A stretch of 64,000 nt of DNA from Phycisphaerales bacterium (lineage in GTDB: Bacteria > Planctomycetota > Phycisphaerae > Phycisphaerales > SM1A02). The number at the start of each line of letters is the position of its first letter. Position 1 is the first letter of the stretch. Below, one piece after another: positions 43,420 to 52,319 of this stretch. The position numbers and the translations under genes are program-made. Location: assembly GCA_029245245.1 (NCBI GenBank), contig JAQWPT010000011.1, positions 231,874-295,873 on the forward strand. Reading direction: 5' to 3'. The notes beneath the pieces were generated by a model. That model searched no databases, was not told the origin of the DNA, and saw only the letters and a list, made by a program, of their open reading frames with translations.

Positions 43420-44687
43420 CGTCGCAGCAGGATCCCTTCACCACCTTGACCGATCTCTTCACCACGCCGCTGTCCACCGGTTCCGCCCCGGAACCACCAG
43501 TGGAACCGGCGAAGGTCATGGAGGTCACTCCTCGCATCGAGTGCCTCGTCCCCGGGCACCTGCCGGTCCGGGCGGCGGTCTGGTTCGGTCCTTGTGCCTG
43601 GTCGCTCAACCAGGATGCCGATGCCGGGGGATTGCTTCGGATCGAGGATGATTCCACCTGCCTCAGTTGCATGTCCACGTCACGGCTGCCGGAGCTGGGC
43701 TCCGGTCCATCGCTGCCAGCGGCGATCGAGCGACTGGCTTCCCGATGCCGCCGCTGGTCGGTGGTTCCACCCGTGCACTGGGATGCCGTGCACCTGGCCA
43801 CGGTCGGATTCGATCGCATCACGATTCTCAGTGGAACCAACCAGGCTGCGGTGGTCGCTGCATACCAGATGTGCAAGACCTTCGCCGGTCTTCCCGGTGC
43901 AGTGCAGATCGATCTCGGAATCTGCTTTGCTGGATCGGATGAACGAACGTCCCAGGAGACGGGCGAGCGACTGGCGGACACGGTACGGGAGCAACTCGGA
44001 TTTGAACTCGCGCTGCGAGGCAGTCTTCATCGCATCGACAGTGGCGGAGCGGAGGTCCAGTCGTGTCGCTGTGATCACCACGAGCACGGACTTGACGGAC
44101 TGGTTTCGGACATTCACCGGGGAATCGCAACGGCACTGTCGGATCGAGCCGGTGAACCCGTTCCGAGCATCGACTCGGATGCCATCGAGCCCGCGGTGGT
44201 TGCGGAGGCGAGTTCCACCCCGGTTCCCGAACCGATGGTGGAGATTCCACCTCCACCGCTGGTCGTGACCGATGACCTGGTCGAGCCACTGGATCTCGAT
44301 GATGCGGAGCCGCGGCGGATCGAGGAACCCGCGTCGCAGCACCTGGCCGAGTTCGTGACCGGGCTCGCACCGCTGCCGGTCTCCAGTCCGACCTGCCCGG
44401 ACGTGGATCTCGGCGTGGACCCAAGCGGCCGCGTGCACTGCCTCTGCCGGGAAGCGAACCTTCGCCAACTTCCGGTGGCCGCCCGGTGGGTGCTGGATCA
44501 CCACCACCTGCTCTCGCTCGCCTGCCCCGACACCCTGGTCGCATCGCCGCTGGAGCCCACCTGCCACCTCTTCACGTCGCATCCACCTGACCTCAGCGAT
44601 CTCCATGGCAGCGGACTTCGCCTGCACCTGCTGACCGAGGTCCGCGTGGGATCCGAGTCGACCTGGTTTGCCTGCCCCCTTTCCTGA
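43416..44687 (+). CDS. hypothetical partner of the ParA-like fusion
   Basis: A 423-residue protein of unknown family, coupled to the ParA fusion by an ATGA overlap. An N-terminal domain (about 30-245; VKVMEVTPRIECL-like start, FDRITILSGTNQAAVVAAYQ) is followed by a Pro/Glu-rich acidic linker (about 250-310) and a C-terminal domain of about 100 residues (VHCLCREANLRQLPVAARWV, DHHHLLSLACPD). Cysteines and histidines are numerous but form no motif I know. The fixed coupling suggests it is the effector or cargo partner of the ATPase. Confidence 0.65.
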   Translation: MTSQQDPFTTLTDLFTTPLSTGSAPEPPVEPAKVMEVTPRIECLVPGHLPVRAAVWFGPCAWSLNQDADAGGLLRIEDDSTCLSCMSTSRLPELGSGPSLPAAIERLASRCRRWSVVPPVHWDAVHLATVGFDRITILSGTNQAAVVAAYQMCKTFAGLPGAVQIDLGICFAGSDERTSQETGERLADTVREQLGFELALRGSLHRIDSGGAEVQSCRCDHHEHGLDGLVSDIHRGIATALSDRAGEPVPSIDSDAIEPAVVAEASSTPVPEPMVEIPPPPLVVTDDLVEPLDLDDAEPRRIEEPASQHLAEFVTGLAPLPVSSPTCPDVDLGVDPSGRVHCLCREANLRQLPVAARWVLDHHHLLSLACPDTLVASPLEPTCHLFTSHPPDLSDLHGSGLRLHLLTEVRVGSESTWFACPLS

Positions 44688-44691
44688 TCGT

Positions 44692-44725
44692 CTTGAATGC
44701 CGTTCTTCGCCGTTCAAGGGCATTC
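44692..44725. repeat. two mutually exclusive inverted repeats
   Basis: GAATGCC (44695-44701) pairs with GGCATTC (44719-44725), while CTTGAA (44692-44697) pairs with TTCAAG (44713-44718). The two hairpins cannot form together. They lie between the ParA partner gene and the kinase gene and have no U-tract. Confidence 0.35.
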
Positions 44726-44784
44726 TCCGTTTCCGTGGTCCGGAAAACCACCCGATGGACGCGTCTGAAAGCGGACCCATCGCC

Positions 44785-44790
44785 TATCTT
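44785..44790 (+). promoter_or_regulatory. -10 box candidate for the kinase gene
   Basis: TATCTT lies 32 bases before the kinase ATG; no clear -35. Confidence 0.25.
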
Positions 44791-44822
44791 GATTGGGCGA
44801 TCGCTCCGCCCGCAGGCCACCC

Positions 44823-47357
44823 ATGACGCAACCCCCATCAACTCCTCCTCCCGAACCTCCTGACGAGGGGCAGCCTCCGTCTGGTCCCATGGATCCGACC
44901 ATCCGCTATACGCCCGGTGGTTCACCGCAGTCACCGCAGTCGCCGTCGTCGGGCCCTCCCGCGTCGGACACCAGCGCCATGTTCGCCTCTGATCGCGAGG
45001 TCGAGTCCATCGGCGACTACCGCATCATCCGAAAACTCGGTGAGGGTGGCTTCGGCATCGTGTACCTGGCCCAGCAGACCAAGCCGGTCAAGCGGAAGGT
45101 CGCGTTGAAGGTCATCAAGCCGGGCATGGACACCGCCGCGGTGATCAATCGATTCGAGGCCGAGCGACAGGCCCTGGCCATTCTCGATCACGCCGGCGTT
45201 GCCAAGGTATTCGACGCGGGCACCACCGAACGCGGCCTGCCCTACTTCGTGATGGAGTACGTCCAGGGTGTTCCCATCACGGTGCACTGTGATCGGCACC
45301 GCCTGACGATCCGTGATCGAATCAACCTGATGATCTCGGTCTGCGAAGCAGTACTGCATGCGCACCAGAAGGGGATCGTGCATCGAGACCTGAAGCCCAA
45401 CAACATCCTCGTGGAATACGAGGGAAAGACCATGTCTCCCAAGGTCATCGACTTCGGCATCGCCAAGTCGCTGAACCAGCCCCTGACGGAGAAGACCATC
45501 TTCACCCGGGAAGGCCAGATGATCGGCACCCCCGAGTACATGAGTCCCGAGCAGGCGGAGATGACGACCCAGGACATCGATACGCGGAGTGACATCTATT
45601 CGCTGGGAGTCGTCCTGTACCAGATTCTCACCGGGTCGCTGCCGTTCGAACCGGACTCGCTCCGATCGGCCGGATTCAACGAGATCGTCCGGATCATCCG
45701 CGAGGAATCACCGGCCAAGCCGTCCACACGCTTTCTCGACCAGCGTTCCAAGTCCCAGGAGAAGTCCGACAGCGTCGCCGTCTCGCGTGAGACCGACCAC
45801 CGCGGCCTGACCAAGGGACTTCGCGGCGACCTGGACTGGATCGTGATGAAGTGCCTGGAGAAGGAACGCTCCCGTCGCTACGACTCGGCCTCCATGCTTG
45901 CCGACGATCTGCGACGCTACCTGCACGATGAACCGGTGCTGGCGGGACCACCCAGCGCCATGTACCGGATCCGGAAGTTCGCGCGGCGACACCGGGGACT
46001 GCTGGCGGCCGCGGCAAGCGTCCTCGTCGTCCTCATCGCCGGAGTCGTGGTCTCGACCTACTTCGCCGTGCACGAAGCGCACCAGCGTTCGCTGGCGATC
46101 TCGGAGCGGGACCAGAAGACGGAACTGCTCGACATCCAGGTCGACCACAATTCGGACCTGTCCATCCTGCTCGATACGTTGATCCAGCGGTTCGACGCCC
46201 TTGACGAGGCCGCCTCGCTGGCGACCCTCCGGGTCGAGCACCTGGAATCACTCCTGGACCGGGCCCAGTCGAACGATCATGTGCTTCGGGTGAAACTGGC
46301 CCATGCCTTCTCGGAACTGGCCCGATCCCGCTGGACACGGCGCAATCCGAGTTTCGACGACTGGTCGGGCGCCGAGCAGTCGCTGGATCGTTCGGATGCG
46401 GTTCTGGATGAACTCAAGGCTGCGGGCATCACGTCATCCGAGCAGCACATGCACCGGGCCCGGAACCACATGCTCCGTGGCGATCATGCCAGGCACGTGC
46501 TCAAGGATTCCGATGCCACCCGCGACCACTACGCCTCGGCGTTGGAGTCGGTGCAGGCTGCCGGAGCCATCGATGCGCAGGATCTCCGCGTTCGTACGAA
46601 TCACGCCATCGTCCTGACAGGACTGGGCAGCATCGAGTCCAGGGCGGGCAACGATGCGGAGTCGCTGAAGTGGTACGACCAGGCCCGGGTCATGCGGTCT
46701 TCGCTCGTGCAGGACGATCCGGAGAACCCGTTGCTGCAGCGTGACCTGGCGGTGGTGCTCGTCCGGGTCGCGTACATGGCGGGACGAACCGGCGACGCCG
46801 ATCGCCAGCAGCAGTACCTGGACGAGTCCATGCGCATCCGCAAGTCACTGGCTCGTCGATTCCCGGGACAGAACCGGCAACTCCGCGACCTGGCTTCCGG
46901 CCACCGTGCCCTGGCCGATGCCCATGTCGATCAGGACCGTCGCAGTGAGGCCCAGCAGCACTTCGTGCAGTACATCGATCTGCTGGAAATGCTCGCCTGG
47001 TTGAATCCGTCCGATGCCCGGGCCGCGTCCATCGACCTGGCCAGGGGACAGGAGGCCATCGGTCATCTCCGCTGGTGCGGTTCGACACCCGACGCGATGC
47101 TCGAACACTACGAGCGCTACCACGATCGACTGCTGGAACCCCGGTTGGCCTACGTGCCGGACGATGAGTCCACGCGACGATTGTTGATCGAGAACAATCG
47201 TGCCCGGGCGGAGTTGTACATGGAACTCGGACGTCTCGACGAGGCTCGCTCGGCATGCAGCGCAGCAATGGTGGCGTGCGAAGGCTCGTCCAGTGACGCG
47301 TGCAACGCAGTGCTTGAACTCAAGGCACGCCTCGAGGCGGAAGCCAGGGGCGGCTGA
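44823..47357 (+). CDS. PknB-type Ser/Thr protein kinase with membrane anchor and helical repeats
   Basis: The 844-residue protein has a disordered Pro-rich head (1-60) and a Hanks-type kinase domain: glycine loop GEGGFG at 73-78, VALKVIKPG with the ATP-binding Lys, HRDLKPNN from 187, DFGIAKS, GTPEYMSPEQA. A membrane helix follows (about 393-417), then an extracytoplasmic helical region of over 400 residues that looks like TPR-related repeats (WYDQARVMRSSLVQDDPENP, YIDLLEML). This layout is common in planctomycetes. Targets are unknown. The ATG at 44823 was chosen for the AGG tract before it. Confidence 0.92.
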   Translation: MTQPPSTPPPEPPDEGQPPSGPMDPTIRYTPGGSPQSPQSPSSGPPASDTSAMFASDREVESIGDYRIIRKLGEGGFGIVYLAQQTKPVKRKVALKVIKPGMDTAAVINRFEAERQALAILDHAGVAKVFDAGTTERGLPYFVMEYVQGVPITVHCDRHRLTIRDRINLMISVCEAVLHAHQKGIVHRDLKPNNILVEYEGKTMSPKVIDFGIAKSLNQPLTEKTIFTREGQMIGTPEYMSPEQAEMTTQDIDTRSDIYSLGVVLYQILTGSLPFEPDSLRSAGFNEIVRIIREESPAKPSTRFLDQRSKSQEKSDSVAVSRETDHRGLTKGLRGDLDWIVMKCLEKERSRRYDSASMLADDLRRYLHDEPVLAGPPSAMYRIRKFARRHRGLLAAAASVLVVLIAGVVVSTYFAVHEAHQRSLAISERDQKTELLDIQVDHNSDLSILLDTLIQRFDALDEAASLATLRVEHLESLLDRAQSNDHVLRVKLAHAFSELARSRWTRRNPSFDDWSGAEQSLDRSDAVLDELKAAGITSSEQHMHRARNHMLRGDHARHVLKDSDATRDHYASALESVQAAGAIDAQDLRVRTNHAIVLTGLGSIESRAGNDAESLKWYDQARVMRSSLVQDDPENPLLQRDLAVVLVRVAYMAGRTGDADRQQQYLDESMRIRKSLARRFPGQNRQLRDLASGHRALADAHVDQDRRSEAQQHFVQYIDLLEMLAWLNPSDARAASIDLARGQEAIGHLRWCGSTPDAMLEHYERYHDRLLEPRLAYVPDDESTRRLLIENNRARAELYMELGRLDEARSACSAAMVACEGSSSDACNAVLELKARLEAEARGG

Positions 47358-47392
47358 ACAGCCTGCATTTTGCCAGCAACCACATGAGCCGC

Positions 47393-47398
47393 TAGCCT
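47393..47398 (+). promoter_or_regulatory. TANNNT box before the DUF2752 gene
   Basis: TAGCCT ends seven bases before the ATG at 47406. Confidence 0.35.
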
Positions 47399-47405
47399 TG
47401 TCGGG

Positions 47406-47888
47406 ATGGTGAATGCCCAGTCCCAATCCCATGGAACCCCGGTGAACGAAACAGCGTTCCTCGACCGCCTGCTGTCACGTCGGGTCGTCGCCCTTGTGGT
47501 GGTGCTCGTCTGCGGCACCGTGCTGGGGTTCGCAGCCTGGCTGACACCCTCGGCATCCGGCATGGGAACCCACACCCAGTTGGGACTGCCTCCGTGCAGC
47601 TGGATCACCACCATGGACCTCCCATGCCCGACCTGTGGATACACCACGGCCTTCAGCAATGTGGCCCATGGAAACTTCCTGACCGCGATCGAGGCGCAGC
47701 CCTTCGGGGCGGTGGCGGGATTCGCCACCGCGGTCTTCTTTCTCGGTGGACTGGTGGTCCTGGTCACTGGGGCCCCTCTGGGCGGCATTCTGTGCCGTTT
47801 CTGGACCATGAAGGTCACTTGGGTCGTGCTGGGCATGATGATTCTGGCGTGGGGCTATACCATGCTTCGTTTCCGAGGTGTCTTCTGA
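47406..47888 (+). CDS. DUF2752 membrane protein
   Basis: The 160-residue protein has three membrane helices (about 28-47, 98-120 and 135-153) and the DUF2752 signature LPCPTCGYTTAF between the first two. The family is uncharacterised. It overlaps the following lipoprotein gene by one base (TGATG), and TAGCCT seven bases before its ATG could give a leaderless start. In-frame GTG codons slightly downstream are alternative starts. Confidence 0.8.
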   Translation: MVNAQSQSHGTPVNETAFLDRLLSRRVVALVVVLVCGTVLGFAAWLTPSASGMGTHTQLGLPPCSWITTMDLPCPTCGYTTAFSNVAHGNFLTAIEAQPFGAVAGFATAVFFLGGLVVLVTGAPLGGILCRFWTMKVTWVVLGMMILAWGYTMLRFRGVF

Positions 47889-48568
47889 TGCGTCGCCACA
47901 TTCTCCTGCCCATCCTGCTGCTGCTCACCGTCCTGCTCTGCGACGGATGTGGCGCCTTCTACCTCGCTGGTGGCATGGCCCAGAGTTTCGAGTACCAGAA
48001 GCGCGTCGAGGTGCTCGCCCGGTACGAGGGGTTGGAGCACAAGACCATCGCAGTCGTTGTCGACACGGACCTGGGTACGCTGCACCAGTACCCGATGCTT
48101 CCGGAAGTCGTCAGTTCCGGCGTGGGTGGACTCATCGCCCGGGAGGTCTCCGGCGTACGAGTCCGCACCCCGGGCCTGGTCCGCGAGTGGCAGTTCTCGA
48201 CGCCACGATGGAATGCCATGCCATACAGCGACATGCTCAAGGCGCTGCAGGTCGAACGCATCGTGCTCATCGACATCCATACCTTCCGATTGAATCCTCC
48301 TGGAAACCGGTGGATCTGGGAAGGCGAGTGCACGGCCACGATCGGCGTCATCGAGGATGACAGCCACAATCCCGACGAGTTCAGTGATGCCTACCACGTC
48401 ACGGCACGGTTCCCGACCATCAAGCAGCTGGATCGTGATTCCGCCAGACCCGATGTCATCGAGACCGGCCTGCTGACGGAGTTCATGAAGCAGTCGGCCT
48501 GGCTCTTCTATCCGCACCTGGAGCCGAAGTACCCGGATCGCTACAAGCCGGAGGTCGATCAGCCATGA
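47888..48568 (+). CDS. hypothetical lipoprotein
   Basis: The 226-residue product has an export signal (RRHILLPILLLLTVLLCDGC) whose last Cys is the likely lipid-modified residue, though CDGC is not a perfect lipobox. The mature part (KTIAVVVDTDLGTLHQYPML, ERIVLIDIHTFRL, then WEGECTATIGVIEDDS) has alternating strands and helices. It starts in a one-base overlap with the DUF2752 stop and ends in an ATGA overlap with a second lipoprotein gene of similar design. Confidence 0.7.
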   Translation: MRRHILLPILLLLTVLLCDGCGAFYLAGGMAQSFEYQKRVEVLARYEGLEHKTIAVVVDTDLGTLHQYPMLPEVVSSGVGGLIAREVSGVRVRTPGLVREWQFSTPRWNAMPYSDMLKALQVERIVLIDIHTFRLNPPGNRWIWEGECTATIGVIEDDSHNPDEFSDAYHVTARFPTIKQLDRDSARPDVIETGLLTEFMKQSAWLFYPHLEPKYPDRYKPEVDQP

Positions 48569-49254
48569 TGCCCCGTCGCCGCTGCACATCACTGCTGCTG
48601 CTGCTGGTTTCCGTTCCATTCCTGGTGGAACTCGGTGGCTGCAATGTTCTCACTGCCGTCAGCTTCGTGGCTCGACCGGAGCCCAAGACGGAGGCGGCGT
48701 ACGAGCTCGCGGATGTGCCCACGGTCGTCTTCATCGATGACCGTCGCAACCGGATCAGCCCGACGAGACTCCGGCGGACCATCGCCGAGGAGGCGACCAC
48801 CGTCCTGATGGAGGAAGAGGTCATCTCCGAGAGCAACATGATTCCCGCTCGCGACGCGATGCGGGTCTCGACCAAGCATGATCGGGCCGGCAAACTCCTC
48901 TCGGTCCACGCCATCGGCGAGGCGGTGGGCGCATCGCAGATCATCTTCGTCAGCGTCGATCAGTTCGCACTGACCCGTGACGGCCAGACACCCGAGCCGC
49001 AGGCGCAGTGCCGGGTGCGCGTCATCGACGTCAAGAACGAGAAGCGGCTCTTTCCAGATCCCGCTGGGGACAGTACGTACGATTACCACCAGCTCAAGGT
49101 CGACATTCCCAACGTGGATCCACATGGATTCAACACCATCTCCGCCCGCAACGATCTGAACGATCGACTCGCGGTCGAGACCGGTGATCAGATCGCCAAG
49201 ATCTTCTATACCCACATCACGTCAGAGCTCGGTGGCCGCATCGAGCCCCGGTGA
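48565..49254 (+). CDS. hypothetical lipoprotein
   Basis: The 229-residue product has a lipoprotein signal (LLLLLVSVPFLVELGGC, lipobox LGGC). The mature domain (VPTVVFIDDRRNRISPTRLR, SQIIFVSVDQFALTRD, RVRVIDVKNEKRLFPDPAGD) shares the same general strand-helix plan as the gene before it, with a central conserved (I/V)(V/I)F(V/I)xxxxF strand. The pair may be distant paralogues or partners. Its ATG overlaps the previous stop. Confidence 0.7.
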   Translation: MMPRRRCTSLLLLLVSVPFLVELGGCNVLTAVSFVARPEPKTEAAYELADVPTVVFIDDRRNRISPTRLRRTIAEEATTVLMEEEVISESNMIPARDAMRVSTKHDRAGKLLSVHAIGEAVGASQIIFVSVDQFALTRDGQTPEPQAQCRVRVIDVKNEKRLFPDPAGDSTYDYHQLKVDIPNVDPHGFNTISARNDLNDRLAVETGDQIAKIFYTHITSELGGRIEPR

Positions 49255-49258
49255 TCAC

Positions 49259-50344
49259 GTGCGTGTTCTTCACCTGATCGACGTGCTCCCCGGTTCGGAT
49301 GGACGATGCCTGCATCGGCAGGTCCGTCGGACGATCGAGGGACTTCCCGCCGACTGGCGGCACGTGCTCCTGGAGGTCGGCGCCGGTGAACGCAGGCAGC
49401 CGGAACTGCCGGAGACCAGTGGTCGCATCGGCACGATGGGTGACCGCATGCTCGCCAATGGCGAATCACTGCAGGACGTCCTGGATTCATGGTCACATCA
49501 ATCCGGCCCCTTCGATCTCGTACATGCCTGGGGAACGCGTTCGCTGCACCTGCGATCGACCTGCGATGACGGACCGCCGTGCATCGGCACGCTTGATGCG
49601 GTCACGCTTCGCGGACCATTGATCCAGGCGCTCCTGCGATTGCACGGGTCCACGCGGCTCCAGGTTCAGGTTGGATGTTCCGGCATGGTGAAGGTGCTCC
49701 AGAGAGCCGGACTGGGTGCAATCGACCTGGCAATGCGCCCGTTCGGCGTGGATCCACCTTCAGTGGGTGCCGGGCACACGGCAACTCGTCCAGCGGCATG
49801 GGATGCCGATGAGGGCACCGTGGTCTTCGGCGTCTTCGGGGATCCCAAGCAGTGGGCCCCGCTTCGATCTCTCATGGGTGTGCCCGCCCGGTTGGCATTG
49901 GTTGGCCGATCGGTCCGGGTCGTCGCGCATCCCGACATCCACGGGTTTCAGCAGTGTCTGAGCTGGCTCCAGTCCATGGACCACGGCAACCTGCTGGTGG
50001 AGGATGCATCGATGGATGCTCCATGGTCCGTACTGCCGCACCTCGATGCGATTCTGCTGCCGGGAACATCCGGGCGGCGTCAGGAGTCGATGGGCATGCT
50101 CCCGCTGGTGTGGTCCATGATGTCGGATCACCCCATCCTGCTCGGTCACGGCCATCCAGCCGCGGAAGAGTTGGCGGGGCACCCGGACATCTTCCGGTCC
50201 GTCGACCTGGATGAGAACGGCGCAACCCGTTGGCTGCTGGCGAGAACCGGGGCGGTTGCAGAGCCCACGTCGAGTGGTCTCTGCATCGATGAAGCAGGGT
50301 GGTGTGAACGGGTTCGCGCCGACTACGAGGCGCTGCTGGCCTGA
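49259..50344 (+). CDS. glycosyltransferase-like (GT4-type fold) protein
   Basis: The 361-residue product begins VRVLHLIDVLPGSDGRCLHR, like the N-terminal Rossmann half of GT-B glycosyltransferases, with FDLVHAWGTRSLH and IGTLDAVTLR further on. The C-terminal half (VVFGVFGDPKQWAPLRSLMG, DAILLPGTSGRRQESMGMLP) resembles the donor-binding domain with its acidic motif changed. Activity is uncertain. The GTG at 49259 lies four bases after the previous stop; the gene overlaps the converging amidohydrolase gene by 22 bases. Confidence 0.55.
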   Translation: MRVLHLIDVLPGSDGRCLHRQVRRTIEGLPADWRHVLLEVGAGERRQPELPETSGRIGTMGDRMLANGESLQDVLDSWSHQSGPFDLVHAWGTRSLHLRSTCDDGPPCIGTLDAVTLRGPLIQALLRLHGSTRLQVQVGCSGMVKVLQRAGLGAIDLAMRPFGVDPPSVGAGHTATRPAAWDADEGTVVFGVFGDPKQWAPLRSLMGVPARLALVGRSVRVVAHPDIHGFQQCLSWLQSMDHGNLLVEDASMDAPWSVLPHLDAILLPGTSGRRQESMGMLPLVWSMMSDHPILLGHGHPAAEELAGHPDIFRSVDLDENGATRWLLARTGAVAEPTSSGLCIDEAGWCERVRADYEALLA

Positions 50345-51435
50345 CGGGGCTCGATGAGTCCCAGTTGGGTTGCGGCCTCGCTGTAGATCATCTCAAGAAG
50401 TTCCCTCGGGAGCGAGTGTCCGTGGAGACGTGGTGAGTCCAGTGGTCCATGCTGGTCCGGGTCCACCATGGCGAGATCCGGGTCGGCGATCGGCGAGGGA
50501 CCGTCGTAGTTGGATTCCAAGAGGTGGCGCAGGGCCCAGTACCGACTCGCATAGAGGTCGAAGGCTTCATCAAGGGATGCGGCCTTGGCCGTCATCTCGG
50601 TGCCTTCCGGATCGGCCTTGAGGTGGTCATCGGAGGTCACGATGTCGGAGCCGAAGAGGATTCGACCAGCCCACTTCTGCAGAAATGCCTGGAAGGTCTC
50701 CGAGTCATGCCGACTGAGTTCACGCACCATCCATTTCGTGGCCGAGGTGTCCAGGTGCAGATTGGCATGCCTTGAGAGCAGGCCATCGAGCACCTCGAGG
50801 TCCTCGGGCCATCCTCCGAAGTGTGCTGCGATCCACGGCACCGGGTACAGGTCCAGCAGTCGTTCCAGCGATTCGTACTGCCATGCCTTGGTGCCGTAGC
50901 GTTGGGCATCGTGGTATTTCGTGGCGAACCAGGTGTCCGGGTCTGCGACGTGGACCATGAACATCATGTCCAGCGATGCGGCCAGATCCATCGCGTCGCG
51001 ACGCAACGGACTGTCGAGGCGAAGCAGATCCGGGTCGCCGATTTCATCCCCGTAGTCGACGCCGCGCGGCGCCGCCCAGAACTTCACGATGCGTGACCCG
51101 AGGGCGTGGAATGAGCGGATCCGGTCCAGGAAATCCGAGCCATGGGCTGTTCGCCGATCGGGATTGGCGAACGAAGGAATCGCGATGAACCGCACCATGT
51201 CTCCGAGCACGTCGGCCACGGTCTCGACCTGCTCCAGTTGGGTCATCGAGCAGCAGGACTGGATGCCCCAGGCCTCAGCGGCTTTCTTGTAGAGGCCGCT
51301 GGCGGTTGCTCCATTGATGTGGGTGTGCACGTCGATGATCGGCACGGGGGGTGGGCCGAACGTCGCAGCCGCCTGCAGGTAGTCGATGCCCAGCAGGTTC
51401 GCCGGATGAGTGGTGGGGACTGGCTCGTGCGTCAT
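50323..51435 (-). CDS. amidohydrolase-family (Amidohydro_2) protein
   Basis: The 370-residue product is a metal-dependent TIM-barrel hydrolase. IIDVHTHINGA carries the first metal-binding HxH, MFMVHVAD and WIAAHFGGWP the later His residues, and RILFGSDIVTSD the catalytic Asp. Enzymes of this branch include decarboxylases and lactonases; the substrate is not evident. The ATG at 51435 has TATCAT seven bases upstream on the minus strand and no Shine-Dalgarno, so the message may be leaderless. Confidence 0.8.
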   Translation of the reverse strand: MTHEPVPTTHPANLLGIDYLQAAATFGPPPVPIIDVHTHINGATASGLYKKAAEAWGIQSCCSMTQLEQVETVADVLGDMVRFIAIPSFANPDRRTAHGSDFLDRIRSFHALGSRIVKFWAAPRGVDYGDEIGDPDLLRLDSPLRRDAMDLAASLDMMFMVHVADPDTWFATKYHDAQRYGTKAWQYESLERLLDLYPVPWIAAHFGGWPEDLEVLDGLLSRHANLHLDTSATKWMVRELSRHDSETFQAFLQKWAGRILFGSDIVTSDDHLKADPEGTEMTAKAASLDEAFDLYASRYWALRHLLESNYDGPSPIADPDLAMVDPDQHGPLDSPRLHGHSLPRELLEMIYSEAATQLGLIEPRQASSAS

Positions 51436-51442
51436 CCACACG

Positions 51443-51448
51443 ATGATA
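51443..51448 (-). promoter_or_regulatory. TANNNT box before the amidohydrolase gene
   Basis: TATCAT on the minus strand ends seven bases before the ATG at 51435. Confidence 0.45.
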
Positions 51449-51488
51449 GGTCACCGCGGCTTCCGGGAGGATCCGTGGACCGGGAGGT

Positions 51489-52001
51489 TCAAGTGGCGCA
51501 GATCTTCTTGCCGTTGATCACCGATTCCGACGGTTCGATGATCTCGAACTGGAGGGCATCAGCAGGGTTCTTGATCAGGCCGACGGCCTTGACCAGTCCC
51601 AGGTAGATGCGGCAGTCCGCATCGGGTGCAAGGTGGCCGACAAGCTCGCAATCCATGTAGAACTCGCAGCGATGCAGGATGGGGGCTCCGGTCACGGCGT
51701 AGGACGTCGGAATAGCCACGTATGGATCATCGCCACGTTGTGGAGGCGGATTGAATAGCCGTTGCACGAGGCGGTCCTCATTCATGATCCGGCAGAGGCC
51801 GAAGCACCGGCTGTCTCGCAGCAGTGGCTCGATCGGGGTTCCTCGAGGGATGGACACCATCACCAGGCAGGGATCCTCGCTGCAGAGTTGGACCCGTGGG
51901 GTCAGGACTCCGGTCTGGGCGTCATCGTGGGCCGCGGTCATGAGGAATGCCCCAGAAGGGATACGCCCCAGTACATCTGAAATCAAGTTGATTGCGACCA
52001 T
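51489..52001 (-). CDS. flavin reductase-like (FMN-binding split barrel) protein
   Basis: The 170-residue product resembles the flavin-reductase domain family: IPSGAFLMTAAHDDAQTGVL, then CLVMVSIPRGTPIEPLLRDS and FGLCRIMNEDRLVQ, with the C-terminal HLAPDADCRIYLGLVKAV. It would bind FMN and reduce it or a partner. GGGGAAG four to ten bases before the ATG serves as ribosome binding site. It is divergent from mraZ across a 318-base gap. Confidence 0.75.
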   Translation of the reverse strand: MVAINLISDVLGRIPSGAFLMTAAHDDAQTGVLTPRVQLCSEDPCLVMVSIPRGTPIEPLLRDSRCFGLCRIMNEDRLVQRLFNPPPQRGDDPYVAIPTSYAVTGAPILHRCEFYMDCELVGHLAPDADCRIYLGLVKAVGLIKNPADALQFEIIEPSESVINGKKICAT

Positions 52002-52261
52002 TGTTCTTCCCCGGTGTCATGTCGCGGTTGGCCCTGAAATGCCCCGCCCCGATTGGACCTGCTTCAGTCTGCCCCGAAAGGGTGCTTGCGGCGACGGGGA
52101 GTTGCCCTTTCATTTGAATCAGTGAGGCTTGGCAACCGCTCTTGGGTGCCAAAAAAAGGCATTACAGGCGTAACCTGCTGTACAGCATGGGGATGGGGTG
52201 ATTTTCGGACTTGAAATAGGTGGTCATTGTGGGAATCGGGGTAGGATCTTGAGGAAATGTG

Positions 52262-52290
52262 TTGAATAGTGGGGCGAAGTGGGCTAATTT
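52262..52290 (+). promoter_or_regulatory. mraZ promoter
   Basis: TTGAAT (52262-52267) and TAATTT (52285-52290) are separated by 17 bases; transcription would start near 52297, about 23 bases before the mraZ GTG. Confidence 0.55.
52269..52283 (+). promoter_or_regulatory. MraZ-box pair in the mraZ promoter spacer
   Basis: GTGGG at 52269-52273 and GTGGG at 52279-52283 repeat with a 10-base period, the arrangement known for MraZ operators. Both lie between the -35 and -10 boxes, so bound MraZ would block its own promoter. Confidence 0.65.
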
Positions 52291-52319
52291 CCCAAGCAGG
52301 AACAACGAGGACTTGATGC

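Larger units (their letters stand above)
52002..52319. other. intergenic region between flavin-reductase gene and mraZ
   Basis: No gene is visible. The region contains a hairpin TTGGCA/TGCCAA near 52132-52150 followed by A7 on the plus strand, a perfect 10-base palindrome GCTGTACAGC at 52177-52186, and, at its right end, the mraZ promoter with its GTGGG boxes. A further GTGGG at 52229-52233 lies upstream. Confidence 0.5.
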
